64,000 nucleotides of DNA from contig QYRS01000015.1 in assembly GCA_006503535.1 (NCBI GenBank), forward strand, positions 1 through 64,000, read 5' to 3'. Positions 12,054 through 22,744 of the stretch are shown piece by piece. A model generated the notes under the pieces. It worked only from the letters and a program-made list of their open reading frames with translations, did no database searches and had not been told where the DNA came from. The translations under genes and the position numbers were made by a program. This DNA is from Arthrinium phaeospermum (lineage: Eukaryota > Ascomycota > Sordariomycetes > Amphisphaeriales > Apiosporaceae). The first letter of the stretch is position 1. Every line of letters begins with the position of its first letter.

Positions 12054-14946
12054 TCAGTCCTCCAACGAATAGACCTCCTTGAGGATGGACCAGCACCAGC
12101 GGGCCGTCGGGTCAACATCCGTCAGGTCCCGGATCCAGTCGATGTACAGCGCCGTCGTCTGCTTCGCGTCGGCGTCGAAGCGGTCGCCCAGGTGGGTGGC
12201 TCGGATGCGGGCGAGAATCGGCACTGCTGCGACAACCTCAGAATCAAGAGCATGGCCAGGAACTCCTGAGACCAGCAGTACAGGCAAGGGATCAGGCGCT
12301 TCTGGTTCCGTACTGGTGAAGTGGTAATGGGCCATAATACTGTTGGCAGAACAGGAGGATGGATACTGATCAGCAAGAAGACTATATGATGGTGATGATG
12401 ATGATGATGATGATGATGGGCTTACGAGTGCTCTTGAGGGCGATGGCGACGCCTTCGGCATCCTCATGTGTTATGCTTTCCGGGTAATGCAGGGCTTTGA
12501 AGAGAAACGGTCGATGCAACAGGAACCGGACATAGTAGTATCGGGTCCTCAAGATGGCGGCTTGGATATCCGCCGCGAAGGGATAAATCACGGGCGGCGC
12601 GTCCAGGTCCGCCGTAAAGACAAAGCTGTCGTGCATGCTCGGCACCGGCGGCGGGTAGACATGGCCACGGCTCGTGTGGTCGTCCTGCCAGCATAGGTGC
12701 GACGGCAGCATTCCCCGCCATCGGTCGAGCTGCACCGCCAGTTGTTTGATGGTCGCCGCCGGTGTGGCGGTTGCCATGTTGTTGTCCGTGGCTTGTATCG
12801 AAGACTGGCGTGTCTCCGCCGCCCCAAGCGCTGCTCTAGTCAGTGGGCGAAAGAGAGAGAGAGAGAGAGAGAGAGATGAAGAGAGACGCACCGCTGTTCA
12901 GGGTAGTGTGAAACTCCACCAACAGTCTTCTCAGGACAATCTGGGACGCGAAGTGCTCTTGGAAGTGCGAGGCTTGGTTCCCTATGTAGTCCTCTTCCGA
13001 GAAGGATCCTGCGCTGAAGTCGGGCAGGCCTACCATGTCGTCAAACTTTTCTAATCCCGTCAGTGGAAGATTGAACTCCAGGTTGAGGTATCTAAGTCGG
13101 AGACGTCAGTCGAGCAAAACATAGGCAAAATTTGCTTCGAATGGGGGCAACACAGTACGTCTCGGTCATGATGCAGTGCCAAAACATTCGGCGGACAAGG
13201 TCGGCGCGATGCGACTTCAACTCGTCTGGGTTACTGTGGGTTCGCATGTCGTTAGCATCATGCAGGACCCATGCCTCGAGAGTGTGCGTGTCGTCGTTTA
13301 CCTCGTCAGAAGAGCCTGGCAAGCCAGCGAGGCAGATGTCGTCATGCGCCAGAATTCCTGTGTAGAACGCACGGTAAGCCCGACCACAATTCGTCCTGTG
13401 GTTTTATACCTGCAAGGTAATGGATGGACGGGCCCTTGCGGCTACTTACTAGGTGATGGCAGCAGGTTTCGTAGTATAGACTTCTAAAAGTAAGCTGGTG
13501 ATCCTCGTCCCGTGTAGCGCAGCTGACTTACGAGGCAAGCGAGAACACTTGCACGTTTTCAAGGCTGCACTGTGTTAGGTTGAACCCCATCCGTTTCCTC
13601 GCCTCGTTGAAGAAGGCGAGCCCGGGCGGCCTTTCTAGGGAACCCCCTTTACCCCGCTGGGCCTCCCCATGTTGGTCGTCAGCGGATTGCCCTGGACGCC
13701 GCTGATGGCCACCTCTCCCAATGCCAGCACCAGGCATGCCAGCGTCGAGCTCAGGCTCTCGTCGAAGCCGTTGGTGGCCACCGAGGAGAGTATTTCGGTC
13801 TGGAACTGCGCCCGGTCCATGAACGGGTAGAGCAGGTTGAAGGTATCGAAGTAGGCCTTGCTGAGGCGGTGCATGTTCTCCCAGCTGAAGGACATGGGGT
13901 CCATGTGAAGCCCGCCCGTCGGGTTCCGGAGCGGAACCTCCATACTGGGTGCCATGGAGCCTCTTCGGGAGGCCGCCATCTCGAAGGTGTCCTGGGGCAA
14001 AGGGGTTGCGCGCGCATGGAGATCGGACATGACCGCAGCTCCGTTTTTCTTGGCCAGCGCTTCCACCATGGACGCTATCTTCTTGGAAGACCCCAGGAAC
14101 TGCTGCACGAAGGGCCACGAAAGCACCTTGTAAGTGGCCGAGGAGTAGCTGTACTGCGTCTGCCGTGGTGCGGCATGGCCCAGAGGCACCGGGGAGTGTC
14201 CGCCGCCACTCGATTGCCATGATGCCGCGCGGACTTGATCTCGAGCATCGGGTGCTAGTGCGAGGGGCGAAGGGCCTTGAGGGTTGGGGCTGCGTGTTTC
14301 ATAGCCGGAAGCCGGCGGGTAGGTGCCTCCAATGCTGATGTTGTCGACCTTGTTCTCAAGGCTCTTGAGGCGATCTAGAATCTCGACCAGCGTCTTGTCT
14401 TTCCTATCACCGGTCAGTTGTCGGGATCCAGCTCTGGCCATGGCTGTATCGCGGTCATTTTTCTCTCTGTGGGTGGCTTACTTCGTAGGCTGAGGTTCTC
14501 GGTACCGACAGTCAAGCTGCGGTTGTTAGTAGGCATCCACCAATACCGTGTAGCTGCGATCTTACATTCATCCGTTGGCAGGATGTGCACCTCGGGCGAT
14601 CTTCTGAGCATCGTTGCTTCCTCTAGTGATACCACTTCGTGTTAGTCGAAAGTCAGCCCCCCCTGGTATCCAGCCCGCTGCCAGTGGCAATAATTGCACC
14701 GGCGGCGCAACATTTATCAGCAGCATGGCGATCAAACAACAATATCAAGAAACTCTGAAAAGGCTAACCTGGCGACAATTCTCGCACTAGAATCGCAAAG
14801 TCAGCACCCCTTTGATGCCATATCACGGGGAAAGGGAGATATCAGCTTACAGCTTGGGCAGCGATGGCGCCCCTTTCTTTTCTGCTATTTATCGGCGTGG
14901 CCGGGCCATGTGAGCTGGAATCTCGAGAGGTAGACTCGGCGTTCAT
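12054..14946 (-). CDS. Zn2Cys6 transcription factor with fungal-specific middle domain, 711 aa (two apparent 1-nt deletions)
   Basis: A nuclear DNA-binding regulator, probably of metabolism; target unknown. I predict 11 exons: 14946-14851, 14786-14769, 14622-14566, 14516-14482, 14403-13532, 13483-13450, 13357-13302, 13233-13159, 13091-12892, 12830-12426, 12339-12054. Residues 1-32 are Ser-rich ending ERGAIAAQA. The binuclear cluster follows (CENCRQ, then RKQRCSEDRPRCTSCQRMN, then LDCRYREPQPTK), then a coiled linker (LVEILDRLKSLENKVDNI). The middle domain shows PPGLAFFNEARKRMGF, FWRMTTSASLACQALLT and LVRRMFWHCI. Exon 2 is only 18 nt and encodes the first two zinc ligands. The frame breaks at the C5 run 13643-13647 and near 12219-12222; one added base at each restores the conserved sequence. 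Intron 9 carries a (GA)n and intron 10 a (GAT)n microsatellite. Probably an intact gene with sequence errors; a young pseudogene is the alternative. Confidence 0.88.
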
Positions 14947-16907
14947 TCTTCTGGGAGAATTTTGGACGTGCTGGTAGCAGCTCGTAAGAAGGCCGGCGAC
15001 GTTCTCATGCAAGAGGCTTGGCTTGGCGTGGCGTAGAGGCCCGTCCGAGTCAGCTGGTCGATGCGCGGATCAAGGCTTTCTCAAGGCGTAGCGGAAGGCT
15101 GTCAAGATCGTCCAAAAGTCCTGCTCAAGCTGGTTCCCCCAAAAACGTTAAGGGCCTGGGCAACAGAAGTTGCTGCTGAACGCGATTCTGAGTCGTCTTT
15201 GAGGACGTTGTCCGCCAGTCAGTCGCTTTATTAAGCACTCCGACGCAGGTTTCCGTGCTCGAAACTTGGGCTCCTGAGATTGGCTGGGCGGATCTTTGGT
15301 TTCAAGCCCTCCTGGGTTACTGTGGGAGTAGTCGCGACACAAGTATTCCAAGGGACGCAGAAGAAGGTGGAAACAGTATCCAAAAAATGAACGGAGCCGG
15401 TACTGTGAAAGTACTGTGAAAACACCTCCTAGAACACGCGAGATGCACCCCTACCCCTGTTTTTGGCGATGGGCATGGGTGGATGGAGCCCCGGAGACAG
15501 CTCCGCCTCCGCGCCCCCATCAAGTGCAATGGCATAGTCCTATATCCTATACGCTGTCCGTGCCTGGGCTGGACGAGAAGATCAAGACTGCCGTAGCGGT
15601 TTCAGCAGGCACGGTCTGGCCACAACCCCCTGATGAAGGAAGTGGCTGGCTAAATATAACACCATACACACCGGAAAACTGCGGATGAGCATAGGGAACT
15701 CGGAGAGATTCTTGTGCTAGGGCACAGAATGGAAGTGGGAACGGGTACCGACGGACAATTTCAGGGTTCCCAGGGCTTGCAGGGTCATCGAGTCGACATG
15801 CACGTCTGCAAGGAAGCGGTAACAACAGATGAGGAGGTCTTATCCCATCATGGTTTTCATGACAGTTGGCCCCGTCCACATGGGATGCAACGCCTACAGT
15901 AGTGACTCCCCAACTTCCAAGACTGTCGCCGGCTAGTGGCTAATCGGACGAACCTAAAGTGCGAGTCCCTTCGAAGACTCGGGACATCGTATTTTGATAT
16001 GGCTGGTACCACGATGACCATGCAAGCTGTATCGATCTCCTGGCTTGCGAATACTCTTGAACCCTTTCAGCAGTTTTCGTGGCAGTACCACACCACCTGC
16101 TCAGGCGAAGCTTTTGTCAGGGTCACAGAAACCGCTTGGCTGGAAGAGTCGTCATCACGTAGGACGTCAGCCAATGACCGTGCAGGAGGAGCAGACCCCG
16201 TCAATTTTGATTGGCTGGCAAGATGGCCTGTATGTGAGTATCAGAATTAGTAGCAATCAACCATTTTCCTCCCTTTTTTTTCTTTTGCATCTTCGAAACT
16301 GCTTAGATAGAGCACCAGCGATAAATATCGTCATCAATCAGCTCTTGTTGACTGCAGAAGTCGTGTCTTTGCTTGCTCGTTGAAGGACTACAGCTCCTCT
16401 GTCTGTAGACGAGTACGGACCATGACGATAATATCGCATAGAGAGCACCTAACGGAATCCGTCCAAGGTGCCTATAGTATACCGTAGTAGCATCAGATCG
16501 GTCCGGTAGACGGACATCTACTGTACTTGCCCTTGTCTGGGCTGGGGGCAGCAACTAAATGCAACGGGTCACATGTACCCCAGGCATCAGGCAGCCAGCT
16601 AAGCGGTGACCGTCCTCTGCTAAGCAGACAGTCCAGAGCTTTGCCGGGCTGATGCTGGTTTTATTATGGAGGCGACGATCTTTGCCCTATTGTGGCCCCT
16701 GACATCCTCCACTCGCGCTTGTGAATTGGTGAGGATGAGAGAGGTTGGGCACAAATGTATGCCGGTCTTGAATCGGACTTTGCATGAAGGACCCATCGGG
16801 TTCCCGAGTTGGCCGATTCCAATCTCAACTGCAACCGGAACGGAACGCGTGCCACCATCCGACTTCACATCCATACCTTTCAATAAATACCTAAGTACAT
16901 GTGCATA
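14947..16907. other. Intergenic stretch, about 2 kb
   Basis: Between the divergently read start of the Zn2Cys6 factor and the 3' end of the ubiquitin hydrolase gene. I found no frame with recognisable protein character on either strand. Confidence 0.55.
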
Positions 16908-17726
16908 TCACTTGTGGGCAAGTGCGGTGCAGCTGAAGCGAACATCATGGGTCCCATTGTCTCGTCCCAGCTGGATGATTCGCTTCAGACCCATCTCCAG
17001 GGCTCGTGGGCTCAAGACGTCTTCGTCGTCATTCAAATCACCCCGGTCGATTGGTCCTTTCCTGCTGCCCTCGAGCTCCCACAGCTTCCCCGCGGCCTTG
17101 ACGAAGGCCACGAAATGCTGACCCGAATGCCCCGCTGTCTGTAGAGCAGACGTGTCGCCGAGGCTCTCGACCGACTTGTGCGCCGCCTCGAACGCACTGT
17201 CGTGGTACAGCATACTTGCGCGTTCGGCCATGCCAAGAGGGGTGGCCCTCCCGCGAATCGCGTCGAGGTCCGAGCCTGGGCGAATGAAACGAGCAGCGCC
17301 TCCGTTGATGGCACAATGCAGGAGCCCGATCGATCCACAGGCGTTGCCGATGGTCTGCTTGAACCAGATGACGGGTTCCTGGGAGCCCACCCCAGCGTAG
17401 TCGGGCTGCCCACGGTCCTCGTCCTGGCGTTCGGCCTTCCAGGTCTGTGTGAGCGGGATGATGGCCAAGAGGGCCAGGGCTGGACGCGGGATGTGTTGCA
17501 GGAGCTGCGGCTCGTCCAATGAGCACACGTCGTAGAACTGCAGCTCAGGCGACAACCCCAGCTTCGTGGCCAGCTCCGTCATGACTTCCGGGTTGTTTTC
17601 TTGGTTGGTCAGACAACCTGCCAATTTCTCGGGATTTCAAACAGACGAGGTAACAAAGTCCCTACCTAGCATGATCCAAGTCTTTGTCTCGGCCGTGCCC
17701 GTTTCTTGCATTGGATCGGTTTCCAT
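16908..17726 (-). CDS. Ubiquitin carboxyl-terminal hydrolase, UCH-L3/YUH1 family (peptidase C12), 250 aa
   Basis: A cytosolic thiol protease that releases ubiquitin from small adducts and precursors. Exon 1 is 17726-17666, exon 2 17599-16908. I end the 66-nt intron at CCAACCAAG because this joins KTWIML directly to ENNPEVM, the conserved family start. Further conserved blocks are LGLSPELQFYDVCSLDEPQLL and IPRPALALLAIIP. The oxyanion Gln (102) and nucleophile Cys (108) lie in KQTIGNACGSIGLLHCAIN, and the catalytic His (182) in GQHFVAFV; C-to-H spacing of 74 equals that of human UCHL3. At the expected Asp position (about 197) the sequence is ELEG, giving Glu. Length is close to the family norm (about 230-250). 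The shorter frame starting inside the intron end (MAGCLTNQ...) is rejected. Confidence 0.9.
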
Positions 17727-18138
17727 AATGGCGTACCTGGGGAGCTGGATGTTTCCAAATTTGTCGGGTTTGATGAGATAGGTTGATGTTTGTGGTTTGG
17801 GAGAATCAAAGCTCCAAGCTCAAAGATTTGATCAATACAAGTACATGTTGTACATACTTCATTTTTGGGGGTCTTGCCAAGTATGGAGGACAGGCAGCTA
17901 CAACCCCACGTCACCTCAAGTTTTAAAGAAGCAAACGGTCAACGGCCGCCTAATCTTAACATTGGAAGTTACGAGGTATCGCTTCCCACTCTAACTCAGA
18001 AAGGCAAGTGCCTACATGTCAATGCATTTCAAACAATAGGTAATGCTAGCAATTATCACAGATACAATATTAACGTATATATTTCACTGAATTGCAATTG
18101 ATGTGTGGGTTCAAGAGAGACTACCAGATCATACTATC

Positions 18139-18951
18139 CTAATACCACTGTCCTCCCTCTCTTCTTTGTCTCTCCTCCACGGCCGGCAACGGGCTGGAAC
18201 AAAGTCTCGCAGCAGCACTGCTTCTTCTGCCGAAACGGGCAACGGCCTTCTTGAAGAACCTCTTCACCGGCTCTCGCATAGATGCAGGCTTCGGCGACTG
18301 AGCACGCGGGGTATCTACCTCGGGCGTTAGCAAGACTGGAGCTTCGCGCACGACGACCGGAATTTCATGAATCACAACCGGGCCCTCGTCAATCCCGCCC
18401 GGAGATTCAACATAAATAGCCAAAGGTCGAGGCTGAGGTTGACGGCAAGGTCGGGGGCGACGCTGTGGGCGAGGTTGTGGGTGCGCGCTGGGGCAAGTTG
18501 CAGTGGCTGGTGGCTCGGGAGTGGCACAACTCGGGGAAGTCGGCCCCTGGGGACACCCTCCACACGCCACTCTGCCCTCAAGAGCTGCCAGGGAGGCAGC
18601 GTGCGTGTCTATACGTCGAGGCTCAGCTATCGGCGGATTCGGTGGTGGTGCCAGCGACGACAGTGGTGGTGACGGCCTCCGGCCTTGACACGCCGCAATG
18701 GCCTCGTCGGACAAACTGTCTCTCATGGCCATTAGTTGGCGGCAGCGCTCCCTCCCTTCAGAGAATAAGAATGAGTCCGCTGGCCGAATTTCGCAAAGGG
18801 CACGTATCATCTGGATTCGCTCCTCTGGCGTCAGCCCCTCCGCCTCGTCTTCATCATAACAAGGTATGCTCCTAGCCGGGAGGGTACGAGAATGCCGGAG
18901 GTGCCGCTCAAGCGAGGGCTTCTCTGTCACGTTCGTCATGCGGAAGGCCAT
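18139..18951 (-). CDS. Hypothetical Pro/Arg-rich protein, 270 aa
   Basis: A single-exon frame from ATG 18951. The N-terminal third is mildly acidic (YDEDEAEGLTPEERIQMIRA) and looks helical. The middle is low-complexity Pro/Arg/Gln, followed by a Val/Glu/Ile stretch (GPVVIHEIPVVVREAPVLL) that could form strands. The C-terminus is strongly basic (REPVKRFFKKAVARFGRRSS), possibly a nuclear or membrane-surface signal. I do not recognise the family. A TATAAAAGG box about 100 nt upstream supports expression. It is divergent from the gene starting at 19481, sharing about 530 nt between starts; the two have similarly Pro/Arg/Ser-rich composition but no visible homology. The function is unknown. Confidence 0.6.
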   Translation of the reverse strand: MAFRMTNVTEKPSLERHLRHSRTLPARSIPCYDEDEAEGLTPEERIQMIRALCEIRPADSFLFSEGRERCRQLMAMRDSLSDEAIAACQGRRPSPPLSSLAPPPNPPIAEPRRIDTHAASLAALEGRVACGGCPQGPTSPSCATPEPPATATCPSAHPQPRPQRRPRPCRQPQPRPLAIYVESPGGIDEGPVVIHEIPVVVREAPVLLTPEVDTPRAQSPKPASMREPVKRFFKKAVARFGRRSSAAARLCSSPLPAVEERQRREGGQWY

Positions 18952-19047
18952 CTTAGCTAGAGATGGTCGTATGATGCAATCGGTGGTCTAGAATAGGCCT
19001 GGTTGGGGCGGGTTGCCGGAAAAAGCAAGCCGGAGCGGACAATATCC

Positions 19048-19056
19048 TTTTATATC
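19048..19056 (-). promoter_or_regulatory. TATA box of the 270-aa gene
   Basis: TATAAAAGG on the minus strand, about 97-105 nt upstream of ATG 18951, a normal distance for a fungal gene with a short leader. Confidence 0.55.
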
Positions 19057-19480
19057 GCCTTCAGCCACCTCAAGCCCAGGAAAAACGCCATAAAGCTATT
19101 ATGTGCCGAACAAACAACGGTCTAGGATGACATGAGCATCTCTATTGTGTACTCCCTCTTTGTTACCTTGTACACTGGGAGATTGTTGGCCACGACAAAG
19201 AATACCGAGGGGCTTGTACCAGATACGATGTGCGCAAACTCCTTTGACCTCCGTGAGTAGCGATGTTTGTATAAGGGCGCCGAGACCCCTGAGGCATGGC
19301 AAGGAATTCCCCACTTCAGACAAGCATATTCCGTTCTGGTGAAGATAGCTGTTGACAGCTCCTTGAAGGGTTCGCCAGAGTGGAACAACGGCGCAAGTCA
19401 CATTGTAAACGCAACCACCGACTCACGAGACAAGGTAAGGCGGCGGACACGGGAGCAGCAAACAGGAGCAAGTGAGAGCC

Positions 19481-20758
19481 ATGTGTATCAAGCTCACAGT
19501 CCACTACGGGTGCAATTGCCTCGTTGAGTCGCTGAACCCCTGTCCTACCTTCCAGAAGAAACGATCAGGCTTCTGGAACAGCTTCTTCGGGGCGTTCAAG
19601 CACGAGAAGCACTGCGGCAAGGTCCGCCGGTCTCGGCAGGAGGCCGACGGCGCCTGCGATGACTGCGCCATCAAGGCACGCGGGCTGCGGCCATATCGGG
19701 TGGGTGATGGCGCCAACTTGCCCCGCCGCAAGGTGGCGGACGAGAGCTTTCAAAAGGAGCCCCACGACGGCGGCCGCAGGTCCCCCAAGCACAGGAGAAG
19801 GAGGAGCGTCGAGAAATATAGGCACAGCGTGTACGACCAACATGACGCCGTCCCGACAAACGCAAACGCCTGGATCCCGAACCTCTACGACGAGGCCAAG
19901 CGAGCGCCCATGGCGCCACCGGTGGAGTACGGCCGAAAGTACGCCCCCGCACCTCCGGTATGTCCGCCCCGCCCGTCTAAAAGCACAAGGGAGAGGGAGC
20001 CTGCCCAATCATCCTCCTCGTCGTCATCACGTAGACACCGCGGGAAGAAAAGTGGTAGTAGCAGCAGGAGTCACGGTAAGTCAGCCTCTCACGATCGCCA
20101 CGGTAAGCCTTCCACAAGCGGTTATAGTACTCGCGAAGACTGGCCGCTCCGCGCGCCCGCCGAGCCGAGGCCCGCCTTGAGGCCTGGCGGCTTCAGAACG
20201 CAGGGGCCCAACGGCCCCCCGCCCGAGGGACCCTTACCACCCCTGCCCAAGCAGGCGCGCTCGTCCGCGCAGCATATGGCCGCCGGCAGCGGAAACGGCA
20301 GCAATAGCGACCGCGCTCTCGTTCCCTCCTACAGCCGACCGATGCGCCCCGACTACTACAACTGCCAGCATCGCCCCGCCGTCCCGCCGACGTCTTTCAT
20401 GGACATGGAGCGACAAGAGGCCTTCAGGCACCCGCTCCGCCGGGTCCCACAACACGTGCAGCGCCACGCGGCGGCGGCGGCGCCGTTCGAGGTCCGCCCG
20501 CCCTTGTATAAGCAGTGTCTCCAGGAGCAGAACTCGGAGCTGATGAAGCGCTATGGAGGCCGGAAGCCCACGGCGCCCCGCCCGATGCCGGCCGTCAAGC
20601 CGAAACCGGCCGAGGCCTCCAAGAGAAGCAAGATGCGGGACATCGGCGCGGCTCTCTGGTCTGAGCATGGCGACTCCGACTCCGATGTCTCGTTTGCTTG
20701 CGTGGACGCCCGTAAGATTGAGGCAGGGCAGAGCGACGCGGCGTCCCACAGACGCTGA
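19481..20758 (+). CDS. Hypothetical protein with N-terminal Cys motif, basic and Pro/Ser-rich, 425 aa
   Basis: A single long exon. I choose ATG 19481, three codons inside the longest frame, because the protein then begins MCIKLTVHYGCNC, resembling small fungal Cys-motif proteins that start MC with an aromatic/Cys pattern. Cysteines cluster in the first 60 residues (HYGCNC, NPCPTF, KHCGK, CDDC), which could bind metal. The rest is disordered: Arg/Lys-rich blocks (SPKHRRRRSVEKYRH), a Ser/Arg segment around residues 180-210, and Pro-rich stretches. A conserved-looking acidic tail follows (DIGAALWSEHGDSDSDVSFACVD, cut short here as LWSEHGDSDSDVSFACVD). I do not recognise a domain. The long uninterrupted frame and high third-position GC support a real gene. 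Confidence 0.65.
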   Translation: MCIKLTVHYGCNCLVESLNPCPTFQKKRSGFWNSFFGAFKHEKHCGKVRRSRQEADGACDDCAIKARGLRPYRVGDGANLPRRKVADESFQKEPHDGGRRSPKHRRRRSVEKYRHSVYDQHDAVPTNANAWIPNLYDEAKRAPMAPPVEYGRKYAPAPPVCPPRPSKSTREREPAQSSSSSSSRRHRGKKSGSSSRSHGKSASHDRHGKPSTSGYSTREDWPLRAPAEPRPALRPGGFRTQGPNGPPPEGPLPPLPKQARSSAQHMAAGSGNGSNSDRALVPSYSRPMRPDYYNCQHRPAVPPTSFMDMERQEAFRHPLRRVPQHVQRHAAAAAPFEVRPPLYKQCLQEQNSELMKRYGGRKPTAPRPMPAVKPKPAEASKRSKMRDIGAALWSEHGDSDSDVSFACVDARKIEAGQSDAASHRR

Positions 20759-21269
20759 ACGCTGCTCGACCACAGAGCAGAATCCCTGTTCTTGTATATT
20801 TACCAAGCCAACATAAGCAACGTAAGTGCAGAAAGGTAAGTGCGGGAGTTGATGTAAGGTCCTAGGCATATGGGCATTTTGGCCCACGATCACTGTGTAA
20901 CAGCCAAGATTCTTGGAGATTGGCGTTTTTTGTATTTACAGCCTAATTTAGAAGTATATAACCTTTCTATTGAGCCGTATTCCAGCTCAGTAACTGAGCT
21001 TTCCAACTCCCTAGATTGGCGTCCTCAATCAACTCGGTGACCCGACCCTCCAGGACAACTTAGTCTCAATCAAACATGTCAAAGGGGTGTGACAATGAGG
21101 TCCTGGGCCCGAGTCTTGGGGCAAATGCGCTTTAAGACCAGATGCGTGACCTATCTACTACCGGTATGGCGTTGCCCATCAGATCCATCGTGCGAAGGAT
21201 ATGATGGCCCGTGCGATACGCGCACGTGACACCCCTTTTTGGCTGTGCCGGTAGCCCCTGAACTGGTGA
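20759..21269. other. Intergenic stretch, about 0.5 kb
   Basis: Probably the 3' UTR of the preceding gene and spacer. No gene seen. Confidence 0.5.
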
Positions 21270-21548
21270 TACCAACAAAAACAGAAGCTTGAGTCACTAA
21301 TCAAGTCCGCAGACATGGCAGATGACATGCAAGCGGAGGCTATCGATGTCGCCCAGGGAGAGAGGGGCAGATACGCCATCCAGAAGGACATCGCCCAGCA
21401 CATCAAGCGAACATTCGACGGATTATAAATGATCGATGTGGCACGGCGCTGTCGGACGCAACTTTGGAAGTTACGTTGCACACTAGACGAAGCACTTAAT
21501 CCATTTCTATCGTAGCTATTGTTCATACTTTCTCTTCAAATCTAGTTC
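21270..21548 (+). pseudogene. Broken, 5'-truncated copy of dynein light chain LC8
   Basis: LC8 is the small dimeric dynein/hub protein of about 90 residues. Reading from 21270 gives LESLIKSADMADDMQAEAID (slightly trimmed) and then YAIQKDIAQHIKRTFDG, a clear match to the LC8 N-terminal two thirds. The frame then shifts by one base near 21421-21424. In the next frame are MWHGAVGRNFGSYVAH, TKHLIHFYRSYCSYF and LFKS, the LC8 C-terminal strands. That second part has in-frame stops at 21430-21432 (TGA) and 21484-21486 (TAG). No in-frame start codon precedes the block and a TGA lies immediately upstream. There is no GT..AG pair that would explain the break as an intron. It is a relic or retro/segmental copy; a functional LC8 gene should exist elsewhere in the genome. 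Confidence 0.85.
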
Positions 21549-22433
21549 CGGCCACGCGGGAGATACCACAGCCCGAAGGGAGTGCGCCACCACATTGGTA
21601 GTGTTGGAGCACCCTTTCCCAATCCGATTGTGGCAATCACAATGGGCTCTGCTTTGAGCCTGTTCGTCCGCGGCCTTTTGCGCATTGTTGGCGATATCCT
21701 CCAAGCCCGGAGCGTTCATGATGTAAGGAAGCGCCTGAAGATTGCCTCTGTTGGGACACAGTAGGATAGGAAGACGCGGCGGAAACAACCGTATAGAAAC
21801 GTACAGTGTTATGGAGAGGAAATGAGAGGGGGGATAGGTCGTGTGTGTTCACTGCCTCGCTGCTCCGTCCCCGGAAACGCCGCCAGGTGACACACGGCGA
21901 TTTCAGGGTTCGGCGGCGTGGGCGTTGACCTCGGCGTGCAGCTGTCGCCAAGAAATATATAGTCATTACGATTCCGTAGTACAATCCACCTTTCGACCTC
22001 ATCAACCGCCGAGCACTCTCTGTGCCCGAGGTCAGCCTAGCGAAACGACCACACCCATGGCTCTCTCATGGCGGCTTCATCCTGTGCCAGCTCGTCAATG
22101 CCAAGGGGTACAGGCATCAGCGCATAAGTACAGCATCAAACTATGCGAAGGGGAAAAGGGGGCGCACGTGGAAACGTACAAGAATAGCACATCATAGTGC
22201 CAAAACCTCCCGTGGCTCTCTGGGCCTAGGACGCTGGCACTTGTGAGGCTTCGAGAGCCTTCCTCGGCGGTCCGGGCAAATAATGACATCGAGACAGCAC
22301 CCAGCACCTTGGACACAACGCCAAACTTACAACTCAGTTCAGCTTTCCACATGCTAGGGCACCCGGCGAGGTACTGGTGGCCCTGGCTGGCGCCGTGACG
22401 GCCATATGTTTACCAAACTGTAGCTTCTTTATT
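21549..22433. other. Intergenic stretch between two gene relics
   Basis: About 0.9 kb with no recognisable gene. Minus-strand frames around 21516-21740 read like protein for a short distance (APGLEDIANNAQKAADEQAQ) and might be another decayed fragment, but I cannot assign it. Confidence 0.4.
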
Positions 22434-22700
22434 TGATCCAACCCTCCTCTCGACTCGTGGCCTCTGGCATGTTTCTAAACTCTACTAGCCAGAAGCGCTG
22501 CACCAAATCTTGGCCGTGGCTGTTAACGGATGTGAGGTTTGGCATGGTCCAGCGGATAGCGGTCGGCCGGAGCAAGGGCAAAAGCAGCACAGCCATGAGA
22601 GCGGTTATTAGGAAGTTGATTTGGAGGGCCGGTCGGTGACTTTTTCGAACGTAGGGCTACCCAAGCTGGGATTCAGCAGGGCCACGTCGAGTCGGTTCAT
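22434..22700 (-). pseudogene. Frameshifted fragment of a short-chain dehydrogenase (SDR-like)
   Basis: On the minus strand the segment from 22700 reads NRLDVALLNPSLGSPTFEKV. After a frame change near 22640 it continues PALQINFLITALMAVLLLPL and then LRPTA. These match the order of the fungal SDR core: the LDVALLNAG strand, then the LQVNxLSTALLxLLLLPLL helix. The NAG motif is altered to NPS and the cofactor-binding N-terminus (TGxxxGxG) is absent. The C-terminal catalytic YxxxK region is not visible. The fragment abuts an AT-rich patch, suggesting that the missing N-terminal part was lost to mutation or rearrangement. Assignment rests on the two motif blocks only. Confidence 0.5.
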
Positions 22701-22744
22701 TGTTTACTCTAGGGATCGATAAGCTGGCCGTAAGTACGAGGGGT

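Noticed and set aside
13528..14220. Minus-strand 230-codon frame as a separate gene
   Set aside because: Only its last ~35 codons (PPGLAFFNEARKRMGF...) are real; they continue the Zn2Cys6 factor after a one-base loss at 13643-13647. The rest is the wrong frame of the same exon.
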